DNA from: Euclidia mi
Taxonomy: Eukaryota; Arthropoda; Insecta; Lepidoptera; Erebidae
NCBI GenBank assembly: GCA_944739405.2
Contig: OX123185.2
Span: forward strand, 5,019,840 to 5,083,839
Direction of reading: 5' to 3'
DNA: 64,000 nt
Shown here: in pieces, positions 32,769 through 43,599 of the stretch
How positions within the stretch are numbered: the first letter of the stretch is position 1
Layout of the letters: every line of letters starts with the position of its first letter
The notes under the pieces: generated by a model
What the model saw: only the letters and a program-made list of their open reading frames with translations
Databases searched by the model: none
Told to the model about the DNA's origin: nothing
Made by a program: the position numbers and the translations under genes

Positions 32769-34975
32769 AGGGTTCCGTACCTCGAAAGGAAAAAGCGGAA
32801 CCCTTATAGGATCACTTTGTTGTCCGTCCGTCTGTCAAGACCCTTTTTCTCAGGAATGCGTTGAGGTATCAAACTGAAATTTATACTTAATACTCAAATC
32901 TACGGTTCCATAGAGCTGTAAAAAATTCAAACTTCTAATCCAACGCAATCAAAAGATACAGCCGATTATGCTGCAAATTGCAGCATATTTTCAAACTCGC
33001 ATTGGAATCAAAACCTATAGGGTACTTCCCGTGAACTCAGAATCTTGAAATTTGGTAGGAAGCAACGTCTTATATCATATATAAAGGAAAAATTGCGAAA
33101 ACCGTAAATTTTTTGTTACAACATACAAAAAAATATTTTTAATAAATTTAAAGTTACTACCCCTTTCTCTTGAACGCGTAGAAGTATTAAATTGAAATCC
33201 ATATCAAATACTCAAGTATATAACACCGTTAGGCTGCAACAAAATCAAACTTTTATGTCAACGCAATCAAAAGAAAGAGCAATATAAGCATATTTTCAAA
33301 CTCGCGAATACTGGCAAGTGAATCAAAACCTACAGGGTACTTCCCGTGAACTCAGAATCTTGAAACTTGGTACGAAGCAACGTCTTATAGCACATATAAA
33401 GAAAACATTGCGAAAACCATCAATTTTTTGTTACATCATATAATAAAAACATTTTTAATAAATTTAAAGTTACTACCCCTTTTCTCTTGAACGCGTGGAA
33501 GTACTAAATTGAAATTCATATCAAATACTCAACTATATAACACCGTTAGGCTGCAACAAAATCAAGCTTCTATGTCAACGCAATCAAAAGAAAGAGCAAT
33601 ATAAGCATATTTTCAAACTCGCGAATACTGGCAAGTGAATCAAAACCTACAGGGTACTTCCCGTGAACTCAAAATCTTGAAATTTCATACGAAGCAACGT
33701 CTTATATCACATATAAAGGAAAAATTGCGAAAACCGTAAATTTTTAGTTACATCATATAATTTTTTTTTTAATAAATTTAAAGCTACTACCCCTTTCTCT
33801 TGAACGCATTAAAGTATTAAATTGAAATCCATATCAAATACTCAACTATATAACACCGTTAGGCTGCAACAAAATCAAGCTTCTATGTCAACGCAATCAA
33901 AAGAAAGAGCAATATAAGCATATTTTCAAACTCGCGACTACTCGCAAGTGAATCAAAACCTACAGGGTACTTCCCGTGAACTCAGAATCTTGAAACTTGG
34001 TACGAAGCAACGTCTTATAGCACATATAAAGGAAAAATTGCGAAAACCATCAATTTTTAGTTACATCATATAATAAAAACATTTTTAATAAATTTAAAGT
34101 TACTACCCGTTTTCTCTTGAACGCGTGGAAGTACTAAATTGAAATTCATATCAAATACTCAAGTATATAACTCCGTAAGGATGCAACAAAATCAAACTTT
34201 TATGTCAACGCAATCAAAAGAAAGAGCAATATAAGCATATTTTCAAACTCGCGAATACTGGCAAGTGAATCAAAACCTACAGGGTACTTCCCGTGAACTC
34301 AAAATCTTGAAATTTGGTACGAAGCAACGTCTTATATCACATATAAAGGAAAAATTGCGAAAACCGTAAATTTTTAGTTACATCATATAATATTTTTTTT
34401 AATAAATTTAAAGCTACTACCCCTTTCTCTTGAACGCGTAGAGGTATTAAACTGAAATTCATATCAAATACTCAGGCATATAACACCGTTAGGCTGTAAC
34501 AAAATCAAAATACTATGTCTACGAAATCAAAATTAAGAGCAATATAATCATGTTTTCAAACTTACGACTACTTGCAAGGGAATCAAAACCTACAGGGTAC
34601 TACCCGTGAACTAAAAATCTTGAAATTTGGTACGATGCAGCGTCTTATCGCACATATAAAGGAAAAATTGCAAAAACCGTAAATTTTTTGTTACATCATA
34701 TAAATAAAATATTTTTAATAAATTTAAAGTTACTACCCCTTTCTCTTGAACGCGTAGAGGTATTAAAATGAAATTCATATCAAATAGTCAAGTATATAAC
34801 ACCGTTAGGCTGTATCAAAATCAAACTTCTATGTCTACGCAATCAAAAGAAAGAGCAATATAATCATGTTTTCAAACTCACGACTACTCGCAAGGGAATC
34901 AAAACCTACAGGGTACTTACCCGTGAACTAAAAATCTTGAAATTTGGTACGATGCAACGTCTTATCGCACAGATA
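32769..34975 (+). repeat. AGGGTTCCGTACC lepidopteran repeat, left part with ~315-bp tandem array
   Basis: Starts agggttccgtacctcgaaag. Its normal internal segment (from 'aatcaaaacctacagggtac' to the next such word) is repeated. The landmark aatcaaaacc falls at 33006, 33321, 33638, 33951, 34268, 34581 and 34898. The spacings are 315, 317, 313, 317, 313 and 317. The alternation, and alternating 'taataaaaacattttt' versus T-run variants, imply a two-monomer higher-order unit of ~630 bp. No ORF. The array ends abruptly at a LINE 3' end at 34976. Confidence 0.85.
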
Positions 34976-35070
34976 AAGAATGCGGAAGGCTGAGCACAGT
35001 GTACTGTGGTGCGTGTTGGGAGAGGCCTATGTCCAGCAGTGGACTGCGATAGGCTGATTGAGATTGAGAT
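34976..35070 (+). mobile_element. LINE 3' end (LGEAYVQQWTAIG type)
   Basis: Reads LWCVLGEAYVQQWTAIG-stop, then 'ggctgattgagattgaga'. This is the end of a widespread RTE-like lepidopteran LINE. Only the last ~30 codons remain. Confidence 0.75.
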
Positions 35071-35283
35071 TTCAAATAATTACATAGTCTTCTTATTTCT
35101 TAATAATAAATACAATCATATTAAGGTAAGCTTGGTAAAAAATCTTTACATTCAAATGTTGGCCGTCCTAAACGCAATAAAAGTGGTCGTCCTAAAAAAT
35201 CTAAAATGTACTGCTCAGAACAAGAACGGCCAGCTGTAGCGTCACGTAGCGTTGCATAAATACAACAATATACGGCAGTAACC

Positions 35284-35531
35284 TCAATAGGTATAATTCA
35301 TGTTCTCGTCTGATTGTCGTGGGAGACTTCAATATTGATTTTAGAATGAATCCCCAAAATGGAATTTCTGCATGTTTTTCATCTATAACCATGTTTCCGT
35401 TAATAAACACTAGCACAACACGAAGTAGTACAACTAAAGATAACTTTATTTCGAACTTCAATATTCAATGTGGTACTATTTCTACCTTTTTCAGTCACCA
35501 TTTACAGGTCTGGTTCAAATTTGATACTTAA
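35284..35531 (+). pseudogene. LINE endonuclease fragment
   Basis: Plus-strand reading LIVVGDFNIDFRM, MFPLINTSTTRSSTTKDNFI and NFNIQCGTISTFFSHHLQV. These are the middle and end of an EEP endonuclease, with the catalytic GDFN motif; the final SDH is altered to SHH. Isolated from any RT. Confidence 0.65.
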
Positions 35532-35599
35532 TTCCATACTTTAAACTTTTCATTACCATTTATATGTTTTTTTTTTAATTTACATAACGTATCACATCT

Positions 35600-35873
35600 T
35601 TACATACATCACGTCTTTTTATCCCCGAAGGAGTATGCAGAGGTGTATTACACACCCACACTTCGCCAGTTATGTTTCGGTCCCAAAGTAATAGGGGGCG
35701 AGCCTATTGCCATATACCGGGTACATTACTTAGCGAGCGATAATTAACTTTTTAACACCCACATACGTAACTCCGAAAAGTCAGTGATGTGTGCCCGGGG
35801 TACCTGGGGATCGAACCCGAGATGATCGTCTCGGCAGTCCGTTACGTACACCACTGGGCTATCGCCGCTTACT
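35600..35873 (-). mobile_element. tRNA-derived SINE with RTE tail
   Basis: The minus-strand head has 'agcccagtggtgta' (A box) and 'gggttcgatcccc' (B box, about 35808-35820 reversed). The body contains 'ataactggcgaagtgtgggtg', and the tail 'cctctgcatactccttcgg' plus ATGT repeats is that of the RTE LINE. A Lys/Ile-like head of this type is common to several SINE families; this is not a functional tRNA. Confidence 0.75.
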
Positions 35874-36311
35874 TATTTTTGTATTTTTTTATTATTAAGA
35901 ATATGAATTATTGTTTTATTTTGTGTGCAAATAGTCTCCTAGTAATAGTTTTATTTTCATCGCAAATAAATACTATAATTATTAAAAATACTTTATTAAT
36001 ATGTTTGTTATAGATTTCTAATAGTCACTTAAAACTTTGTAAATCAATAAATTTGATAAAAAATCTCACCATCATTCATCAGCAGACTTTTGCAAGGCTG
36101 CTGCAAGGCTAGTATAGGTATTTAAGTTATATTATAAAATAAGCGATGTATGTTAATATAAAATAAAGGATGACTGATTACAAACGACAAAGAGGCCTTT
36201 TTCTTTCATTTATGCTCCTCCAGCTTCCCATACTGTAATGTCATGGTTTTCATTTTGCAATAAAAATACCATAACTATGACTGGTGAACTTTTACTTATA
36301 TACCTACAGGT

Positions 36312-36365
36312 TTGTACGGAAACCTCGGTGCGCGAGTCCGACTCGCACTTGACCGGTTTTTTTTT
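36312..36365 (+). repeat. right end of the AGGGTTCCGTACC repeat
   Basis: 'cggtgcgcgagtccgactcg' and 'gaccgg' plus a T-run is the standard 3' end of the repeat that starts at 32769. Everything between 34976 and 36312 is therefore probably inserted or rearranged material within that repeat. Confidence 0.7.
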
Positions 36366-36545
36366 GTCTCGCTGTGGAACCCAAGGATACCCTCACGGGT
36401 GTGAGGGTACCCCCACTCTTACGGGTACCCGTCCACCGCTCTGTATTTGAGCTTGGGGCAGGTGGGGGGTTATGTGCGGACTCTCCCCCCTAGACGTTCG
36501 GGGGGCATACCCACTAAACCACAGCGGTGTTCCTCTAACGATACA
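36366..36545. other. GC-rich hairpin segment
   Basis: Bounded by complementary words (cgctgtgg / ccacagcg). Contains a strong local hairpin 'taccctcacgggtgtgagggta' (about 36390-36412). Read on the minus strand, the start resembles a tRNA A box (tggtttagtgg), so it may be a SINE head. Not identified. Confidence 0.35.
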
Positions 36546-36639
36546 TTGAAAATGACACCTAAATCTCGCTCACGTTATTATACGCAATAGCATACATCAC
36601 GCTCTCATATTGACTTTTAATTTACAATAAAGTTAACCT

Positions 36640-36968
36640 CTGCTTGTTCTCATCCATACTTCAACAAAGAAGAAAAACTACTTCATCGAGAGGCGTACGC
36701 GGAACACGTACGCCACCTCTTGGGCCTTGTCGGACGGTGAGCGGCCCCACGGGCGCACCGTCCGCAGGCTACTCCCAAAAGAAGACAGCGGCATTCCAGG
36801 CTCTCTCGCTCCGGACCATGGCACGAACCAGTATCCGGAGCGGGAGCTCATCCGTCGCGACTGCCTCGACCAAGTCGCGGCGCTTCGGTTCCCAGGCAGG
36901 GCACTCCGCCAAGGCTGTTGTATCTGCCTACCCCGACGGGAAAAGGGTGTGAGTGTATGTATGTAATG
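36640..36968 (+). mobile_element. RTE LINE 3' terminal fragment
   Basis: Ends KAVVSAYPDGKRV-stop, then (TATG)n, homologous to SAYPSGKQA at the end of the intact copy. The upstream ~250 bp are GC-rich and out of any clear RT frame. It lies immediately left of the TA-flanked element. Confidence 0.65.
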
Positions 36969-36974
36969 TAATTA

Positions 36975-38231
36975 CAGTACGGTCGCGGTCTAAAAATGTT
37001 TACCACTTTTCAAATTACATTCTTTGTCACGCTGGGTTCAGCAAGGTCTAAAATGCTATATCTGAGTACTTATTACTTTTCAATCATTAGTAAGGCATCG
37101 ATTCAAACAAAAAGAGTATGAATATTTTTAAGTCGATGAAATAATTTGTCATAGAATTGCATTTATGCTGTGGCTGCTGAGGGAGGCTATATTCGTTATT
37201 AAAACTTTTATTAGGACAAAAATATGTGTTGAATTTGTTTTTGATTATTTCTGCCTATTTTTTTATACCTAAAGCACGATTTGCCTGGTTAAGGGCGCAC
37301 ACTATCAAAACAAAAGCTCACTTATGTGATCAGCATGCGTTTTAACGTGACTAGCATACCACCCACTATCATTATAGCTCACAGTCTGACCGCGCCCTGA
37401 TTTTTGCTAGACGATATCATCATCATCATCACCCTAGCATTTTCTTAGTTGCATCCCAAGGTTGCGCTTCGGAGCCCAGAGCCTGCTATTACTGGTCTAC
37501 CGAGATTTGACTGGATATCAGTTTTTACACGGAGCGACTGCCATCTAACATCATTCTAAGGTTAGATCAGTAGTCAGTAGGTATATTTGAGGGCACTGAC
37601 TTCCCACTAATGACTGCCATAGATCATGACAGCCGGGACTGCTTAACGTGCTTTCTGATGCACGGGTGTGAAACACCGCCAACTTCGGGCTAATTATTAA
37701 GAATTTCTTGACAGAAATTCCTAATAATTTGTCACTAAGAAATTCTTAACAGAAAACCTTAGCAATATTTTCCGAGCCTGACCCGCGAATCGAACCCAAG
37801 ACCTCATGATCAGCTCACCAACGAGGCAGTCTTACGCTAGACGATATAAATATTGTATTTTTTTTCAAAAAGGTTTTATATTCAGGATGTCGTAATTTCG
37901 CCATTCCTTTCATTAAAATCCAATTATAATCTGTCAATGTTAAAGTCATTTGATAAACTTATTAATTACAAATACCAAAATCGTAAATAGTAAGTTTAAA
38001 ATAACATTATTTGAAGACTACAAATATTTTAGTTTCAGTGTAAATATCACGCTTGTAATTAAATGAACGTATATTATAAATGTGGAATAATAAATCGTTA
38101 TTGACACCAGTTGCCACGCAACGCATGTTATCATAGATTGGTTGCCTAGTACAATATCGTCGTCCTTGTGTCATTGATGTGTTCATGCAATTATAAGCCT
38201 TAAGGTGGTAAACACTTTCAGACCGCGACTG
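36975..38231. mobile_element. TA-flanked Tc1/mariner-like element carrying a SINE (copy A)
   Basis: The ends are CAGTACGGTCGCGGTCT and the complement of CAGTCGCGGTCTGAAAG, giving an imperfect TIR of about 30 bp. TA lies on both sides (36973-36974, 38232-38233). It was inserted in the Helitron helicase just after KNIVFSEVQ. Most of it aligns with copy B at 49513-50916, which shares the TIRs, the left ~190 bp and the right ~400 bp. No transposase ORF here; copy B retains a Tc1-type helix-turn-helix fragment. 1257 bp including the embedded SINE. Confidence 0.8.
37418..37835 (-). mobile_element. tRNA-headed SINE inside copy A
   Basis: The perfect 12-bp duplication gctagacgatat flanks it (37406-37417 and 37836-37847). 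The tail is a GAT repeat. The head has a B-box-like 'gggttcgattcg', but the A-box segment is deleted compared with the copy at 50240-50310. The same SINE, at the same place, is in copy B. Confidence 0.85.
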
Positions 38232-38233
38232 TA

Positions 38234-39538
38234 CCTCAGAAAAGACAATATTTTTTGTCATGTCTCCCTGCGGTTTTAATATGTACTGATTTGCGCCACA
38301 ACCTGACCGAGATAAGGCAACATATAATTGTCCATGTGAAAAGCAGTTTTCCATCAAATCTACGCCAACATGTTTAAAACTTTGTCCCTGTGCCTTATTT
38401 ATTGTGACAGGAAACGAAATCTTCACAGGAAATTGAATCCTCTTAAAACTAAAAGGCAAATCAGTGGGAATCATAGGAATGCGTGGTATAACTGCGGTTT
38501 GTCCCACTGCTGGCCCAGTCAAAACTATCGCCACTATGACATAATTTCTTAGTGATTTTACTTGGAGTCTGGTTCCATTACATAAGTGTGGTGGTCTCAG
38601 ATTGCGTAATAAAATGATGGGGGTGCCGATTTTTAATTTCAACATATGCGGGGCAACCCGCAAGGATTTAAAGAATTTAAAAATTCTTGAGGATACTGTA
38701 CAGCGTCTTCTTGATCCATGACGGTATCGATAGATATATAATTTATGCTATCACCGGGTAGTTTGGCCATTATTTTGTCGTTGATGGCATCAACGCTAAC
38801 GTTCCTGGCAGCTAGGATTGCCCTCTCACACATCCATTGATAAGTTTTTTGGGTAATATTAGCTACATCTGGATATATTCTAAATATCAGTTCGTCAATG
38901 TTGGTCACGATATTACCAAGGTCTTTGTTGATAGCAATATTTTTTTCTGATTCTGCTACTTTCCCATCCCCAATCAAAAGTAGCTTTTTTGAGAAATCTG
39001 TGCTTCCTCCACCCAAATGACTTCTCATATTGGTATTAAGTTTCAATGATTCAACCGACTTCCATAATGAGGAAGATTTAAGGCAAGATTTAACAATATC
39101 TGCTCTGGTTCCCCTTACTATTACAGGTAATGTTTGCCTAAAATCCCCAGAAAACATCAAAGTAATTCCACCCATAACTCTATTAGAACTCCTTATGTCT
39201 TTGAGTGTTGTGTCTAAGGCCTCTACGTGAGCTCTGTGAGTCATAGTGCACTCATCCCATATTATAAGGCTTGCATCTTGTAAAATTTTGCCACTGAAAC
39301 ATACACTGTCTCTTTCAACAGATACCGTAAGGGGCAGCTTGAAAGTGGAATGAGTCGTCCTTCCTCCTGTCAATAGCGTAGCAGCAATACCTGACGACGC
39401 AACAGCGATAGCTATTTTTCCCTGTGACCTAACTTTTGCTAAAATTAAATTGGTTACAAAAGTCTTGCCTGTACCGCCAGGTGCATCTAAAAAAAATATT
39501 TTGCCTTCGTCCCCAAAAACACTTTTTAAAACAGATTC
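38234..39538 (-). pseudogene. Helitron Pif1-type helicase domain
   Basis: Reading down the minus strand: KIFFLDAPGGTGKTF (Walker A, about 39470-39510), AVASSGIAATLL, LIIWDECTM (Walker B), GDFRQTLPVI, LKLNTNMRSH and GLPPHMLKLKIGTPI-like. Then come FPVTINKAQGQSFKHVGVDL and HGQLYVALSRSG, which are helicase motifs near the C-terminus. One frameshift lies at about 38650. The frame runs into the TIR element at 38233. Role when intact: 5'-3' DNA unwinding during rolling-circle-like transposition. Confidence 0.9.
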
Positions 39539-39603
39539 ATACGCGAGAAGTTGATCACTGACTAACTTAACCCAAGTTAGTCAGTGATCAACTTCTCGCG
39601 TAT
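39539..39603. repeat. 30-bp perfect palindrome, 5-bp spacer
   Basis: The arms at 39539-39568 and 39574-39603 are exact complements; the spacer is aaccc. In the Helitron reading, the left genomic arm continues the protein frame (LVSDQLLAYESVL, just before KSVFGDEGK). The right arm is an extra inverted copy that brings in a stop after NTREVDH. Confidence 0.95.
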
Positions 39604-40836
39604 TTACTGAAATGTAATCACTTAATTCATTTAAATCATGTGGCCTCCGCAAAACTTCTTCGAGAGGGTCCATATTATTTAAATTATTGCTGCGAACGGG
39701 TGCTGGTAGCCCAAAATCTATTATTGATTTTTCGCTCATCATACGAATATTATTTTCTATCAGAATAAGCCCTTCATTGTATATTTCGGAATTGTATGGC
39801 TTAAGCGTGTTGTGATTTTCGTTTCGAACTCTATTTAATATGTCCTCACACAAATTATCGCAATATTTTCGCCATAATTCTATTGGTTCTGAAGGCTGGC
39901 AAAATATTAGGATAATTCCAAATAACTCTCTAAGTTTTGCTGCTGACTCAGAAATAGCTGCATCTGATAGAGTATTTGCCCAATGTTCATCGCCTTCTAA
40001 TAACCCCAACTGTTTGCAAGCCGCTTGATACGTAGGTAGAACAATTCCATTAACAGTTCTAAGCGATTCAAAAGAAGTTGGTCCGCGCACATTCATAAGT
40101 AACATCCTTTAGTAAAAACATTCCGTTTGTGTTGGATGAACATTATAAACGCGGCCTAAGGCTGCGTCTTTTTTTACACCAGGGTAACCATCAACGTCTT
40201 GGCCACGTTTTCGTCTAGAAAATGTATTTTTTTCCCAGGTGTAATATTGGGGCAATTGATTATACAATAATGTTTTTGCAAAATTGTCATTCCTGCAAAT
40301 CTCAAAAAAACCAGTGAGCATGCATCATGCATATTATCGTCATTGAAATAAATTCTTTGCCCATTTTCCAAATGGACTGCTAAATGGATGACTGCTGGAA
40401 ATATTTCATGAATAGGAAATTGAAATATTCTCCATATAGCTTCAGAAGTACTCATATAACGGCCGTTGAGATATTTTTCAACCTCATCATTATTATTTTG
40501 TAATGTAAACGTAGCTTGGTCAGAACCTTTATGAATGTATTTACATATATACTTAATAGCTTTGACAGATTGGCAAAATTCCACATTAATATGAGCGTTG
40601 AATAATCGTAACAAAGGATTTTAAGGGACAACCCAACCATTGTCTACGTTGATTTCGGTTCTCCTCACATTCAGGACACCTGTATTACCACCGCTGTTTG
40701 GTGCTCTACGTCTGTATGTTGGGTAACCATCATCACCGGTTTGTGTCTCAGATACAAAACTCCTTCGATATCTTTTGGTGCACATGTTTTCTTTCATACA
40801 CGGGGATGTTGGGTTATTTGGTCCACAAGGGCCATG
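39604..40836 (-). pseudogene. Helitron Rep C-terminal half and linker
   Basis: Contains SPCMKENMCTKRYRRSF, VKAIKYICKYIHKGSDQA (the two catalytic tyrosines of Rep motif 3), NGQRIYFN, LLYNQLPQYYTWEKN, then MLLMNVRGPTSFESLRTV and ALGRVYNVHPTQTECFY. The last is interrupted by a stop at 40106. Two or more frame changes occur (near 40320 and 40620). It joins directly to the upstream Rep part once the SINE at 40837 is set aside. Confidence 0.85.
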
Positions 40837-41068
40837 TCCGTGTGGTGACGGATTAAGAATACGGAATGTCACCACCCCATATCATCCCATGGGTGTCATA
40901 AGAGCCGACAGAGGGAGCATATTATGCAAAGAACAGCACTGTAGGAGAAGGAAAACTTGATACAAACCCTATACCAACCCGTTTGGCCAGCGTGGTATAG
41001 TAGGCCAATTCCTCCCTTCAAAGGAGAGGCCTAGTCCAGCAGTGGACTGTTGAAGGCTGATGATGATG
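40837..41068 (+). mobile_element. ~232-bp SINE-like element splitting the Helitron Rep (copy 2 of 3)
   Basis: Flanked by the perfect 10-bp duplication aagggccatg (40827-40836, 41069-41078). Ends agtggactgttgaaggc plus a GAT repeat on the plus strand. The Rep reading stops at MIHGP on one side and resumes HGPCGPNNP on the other, so the duplication is visible at protein level too. The Helitron was therefore present first. Confidence 0.92.
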
Positions 41069-42750
41069 AAGGGCCATGGATCATATTTTTCATAACAATG
41101 TTGTAGAGTTCAGGATCTCGTTGTTTATCGGGTATTTCAGCCCATATTAGATCATCAATGGAATCTGGTTGCACTTTGTTCGTAAGCCATAGTAAGATGT
41201 GCGCATGCGGTAAACCTCTTTTCTGCCATTCCACGCTATAAACGAAGGCTTTTGTTGTCCCAAAAATATTATTTTTTGTTAAAAAGTCTATCATCTTTTT
41301 GATTTTTAAATGAAAAACTCGAGAAACTACATCATGCCTGTCTTGTTGTTTCTGATCTAAAAATAATTCCATTTTTATTTCAGGCCATTCTGGATTGCAG
41401 GTTAACGTGATAAATAGATCTGGCCTACCATAGTTTCTAACATACATCATGGCGTCTTGGCTCTTTTCATTCATATATTGCGGTGATCCTGTGAATGAAG
41501 AAGGCAACATAATATACTGGCCTATGTTAGAAGCGTTAATACTATGATCATTGACAATTGCGTCTCAAAAATGAATATATTCATCGGCTCTCAGTTTTTT
41601 TTATTTCTTCTTATAAAATCAAGCCGTTCAGATATCATTTTCGCTGCAACATCAACGCAATATTGATTAAATAATCCTTTAAAATAATGTAAACTGTTCA
41701 TATCATTTGTTCTCACCATAAGCCTGAAAGCATAAAATTGCATACATGATACTGTCTTAGATCGTGTAGCATTGTCTTGTTGTGGAATGTTGATGCAGTA
41801 CCCATCGTCTCCTCGTGGGAAAAGCAAGGGATATTGTAACGGGTCATACGATCTGTGTAATTCTGAAACTCTTTGAAGATGGCCATCTCTAGTACTTAAT
41901 ACGATATCTCTCGGTCCTTTGTCTTCATCCACCATTAGAATAGCAACCTCATCTACAGTTGGCGCATTATACCGACCGTGGTGACCGTTAAGAGGTTTTA
42001 GATCTGCATGGATAATCAGTTCAAGTTTGTGGATGTGTAAGTGTGAATATGTGTTTAAAATGGATTGTTAACATTATGTTATAGCTTATTGTGTCAAAAA
42101 GCTGCGCTTGCTAACAAATGTATGTATAATATTTAATTGTCTTTTTCTCCATAAGTGAATTGTATATTCTTGTTGAGAAAATAAATATTCTATAACCTGA
42201 AGATTTTGTGCTGGTCTGTTTTCAAGATTATATTTAAAACTTTGTATATATGTGTTATGGTCGTGAAGTTCTGTCTGCAAACAGTCAATAATGTGTATTC
42301 GTAAACTTGGATTAATATTGGCACGCAAAGATAGCTGATCGGCTTGGGAAACAAAATATATTTTAGAAATTCCGGCTGGGCATCTTGAGCAGGTAACAAG
42401 TTTCCTATTAAGTGGTAAATTTGCCCGCGTATCTTAAACGTAGGCATAAAGTTACCTTCGCAAATTTCTTTGGCACCAAATGACGTCATTTGAAATAACG
42501 TGTTATATTGCCTTACATGACTTAAAAAATGTTTTGATCCGGAATGATTACCTAATAATAATTCTTTTAGAATTGGTGTTGGTTCTGATACTTTTGGGAT
42601 TCCTATTTTTCCGTTACTGCAACATAAACCGGGCGCCTCAGTTTTCCATTTTTTTGCATGACATTGTTTACAAATATGATTCATATTTCCAATATCAACA
42701 TCGTTTATATTGGCATAATCTGCACTATAGTCATAATACAAAGCCAAATT
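41069..42750 (-). pseudogene. Helitron N-terminal zinc region and HUH Rep domain
   Basis: From the 5' side: CKQCHAKKWKTEAPGLCCS (zinc-binding), HFLSHVRQYNTLFQMTSFGA, FMPTFKIRGQIYHLIGNLLP, SYDPLQYPLLFPRGDDGY, MQFYAFRLMVR, RPDLFITLTCNPEWPEI and EWQKRGLPHAHILLWL, which has the HAH metal-binding motif of HUH nucleases. Several frame changes occur (about 42330, 42000, 41590). Expected activity: single-strand nicking and joining at Helitron ends. Confidence 0.85.
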
Positions 42751-42844
42751 TAATAAATCAGTTTGCTTGCGTGTTCTAATGACATTTGACCTTACTCGTT
42801 GTTGGGTTAAACGCTCTGAACGTTCAGCACTTGGTTCTCGAGCA

Positions 42845-43500
42845 CGGTTTGCGGCAGTCCGTTCATTCTGATTGATCAGACATTGCGTATTTTCGGTTAT
42901 TGTTTCTCGAGCACGGTTTGCAGCAGTCCGTTCATTTTGATTGATTAGACGTTGCGTATTTTCGGTTATTGTTTCTCGAGCACGGTTTGCAGCAGTCCGT
43001 TCATTATGATTGATTAGACGTTGCGTACTTTCGGATCTTATTTCTCGAGCTCGGTTTGCAGCAGTTCGTTCATTCTGATTAATCAGACGTTGCCTATTTT
43101 TGGTTATTGTCTCTCGAGCACGGTTTACGGCAGTCCGTTCATTCTGATTAATCAGACGTTGCGTGCTTTCGGATCTTGTTTCTCGAGCTCGGTTTGCAGC
43201 AGTGCGTTCATTCTGATTAATCAGACGTTGCGCATTTTCGATTCTTGTTTCTCGAGCTCGGTTTGCGGCAGTCCGTTAATTTTGTTCAATCAATCGTTGC
43301 GTATTTTCGGTGCTAGATTGCTGAGCACGGTTTGCGGCAGTCCGTTCGTTTTGATTGATCAGACGTTGAGAGCGTTCTTCGCTAGATTCTCTAGCACGAT
43401 TGGCAAATGTTCTTGCTCGTTGATCAATCAGACGCTGAGAATTTTCAACGCTGGATTCTCCAGCACGGTTCTGTTCCGCAGTATTACGTTGAGTGTCTAG
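42845..43500 (-). repeat. 69-bp tandem repeat encoding a 23-aa unit (about 10 copies)
   Basis: The landmark 'cggttt' or its variant recurs at 42845, 42914, 42983, 43052, 43121, 43190, 43259, 43328, 43397 and 43466, every 69 bp without change of frame. Each unit encodes ERTAANRARETRSESTQRLI plus NQN, or a close variant, a charged helical repeat at the Helitron protein N-terminus that begins MPRRKSQLSRESATAKR at about 43599. Units nearer 42850 are more uniform. One unit carries GAA to TAA (about 43276), a stop. Confidence 0.92.
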
Positions 43501-43599
43501 TCTATTTAAACGATCATCCTCCGTTTCGTTTTCTCGAAAAAGCCTCAGACGTTTTGCTGTTGCAGACTCTCTGGAAAGTTGAGATTTTCTTCGAGGCAT

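Noticed and set aside
36644..36952. 102-codon GC-rich ORF as a novel gene
   Set aside because: Its end is the RTE C-terminal AYPDGKRV plus a (TATG) tail, so it is a LINE remnant.
42845..43500. CRISPR-like array (regular 69-bp spacing)
   Set aside because: There are no unique spacers: the whole unit repeats and encodes a 23-aa protein repeat in a eukaryotic transposon.
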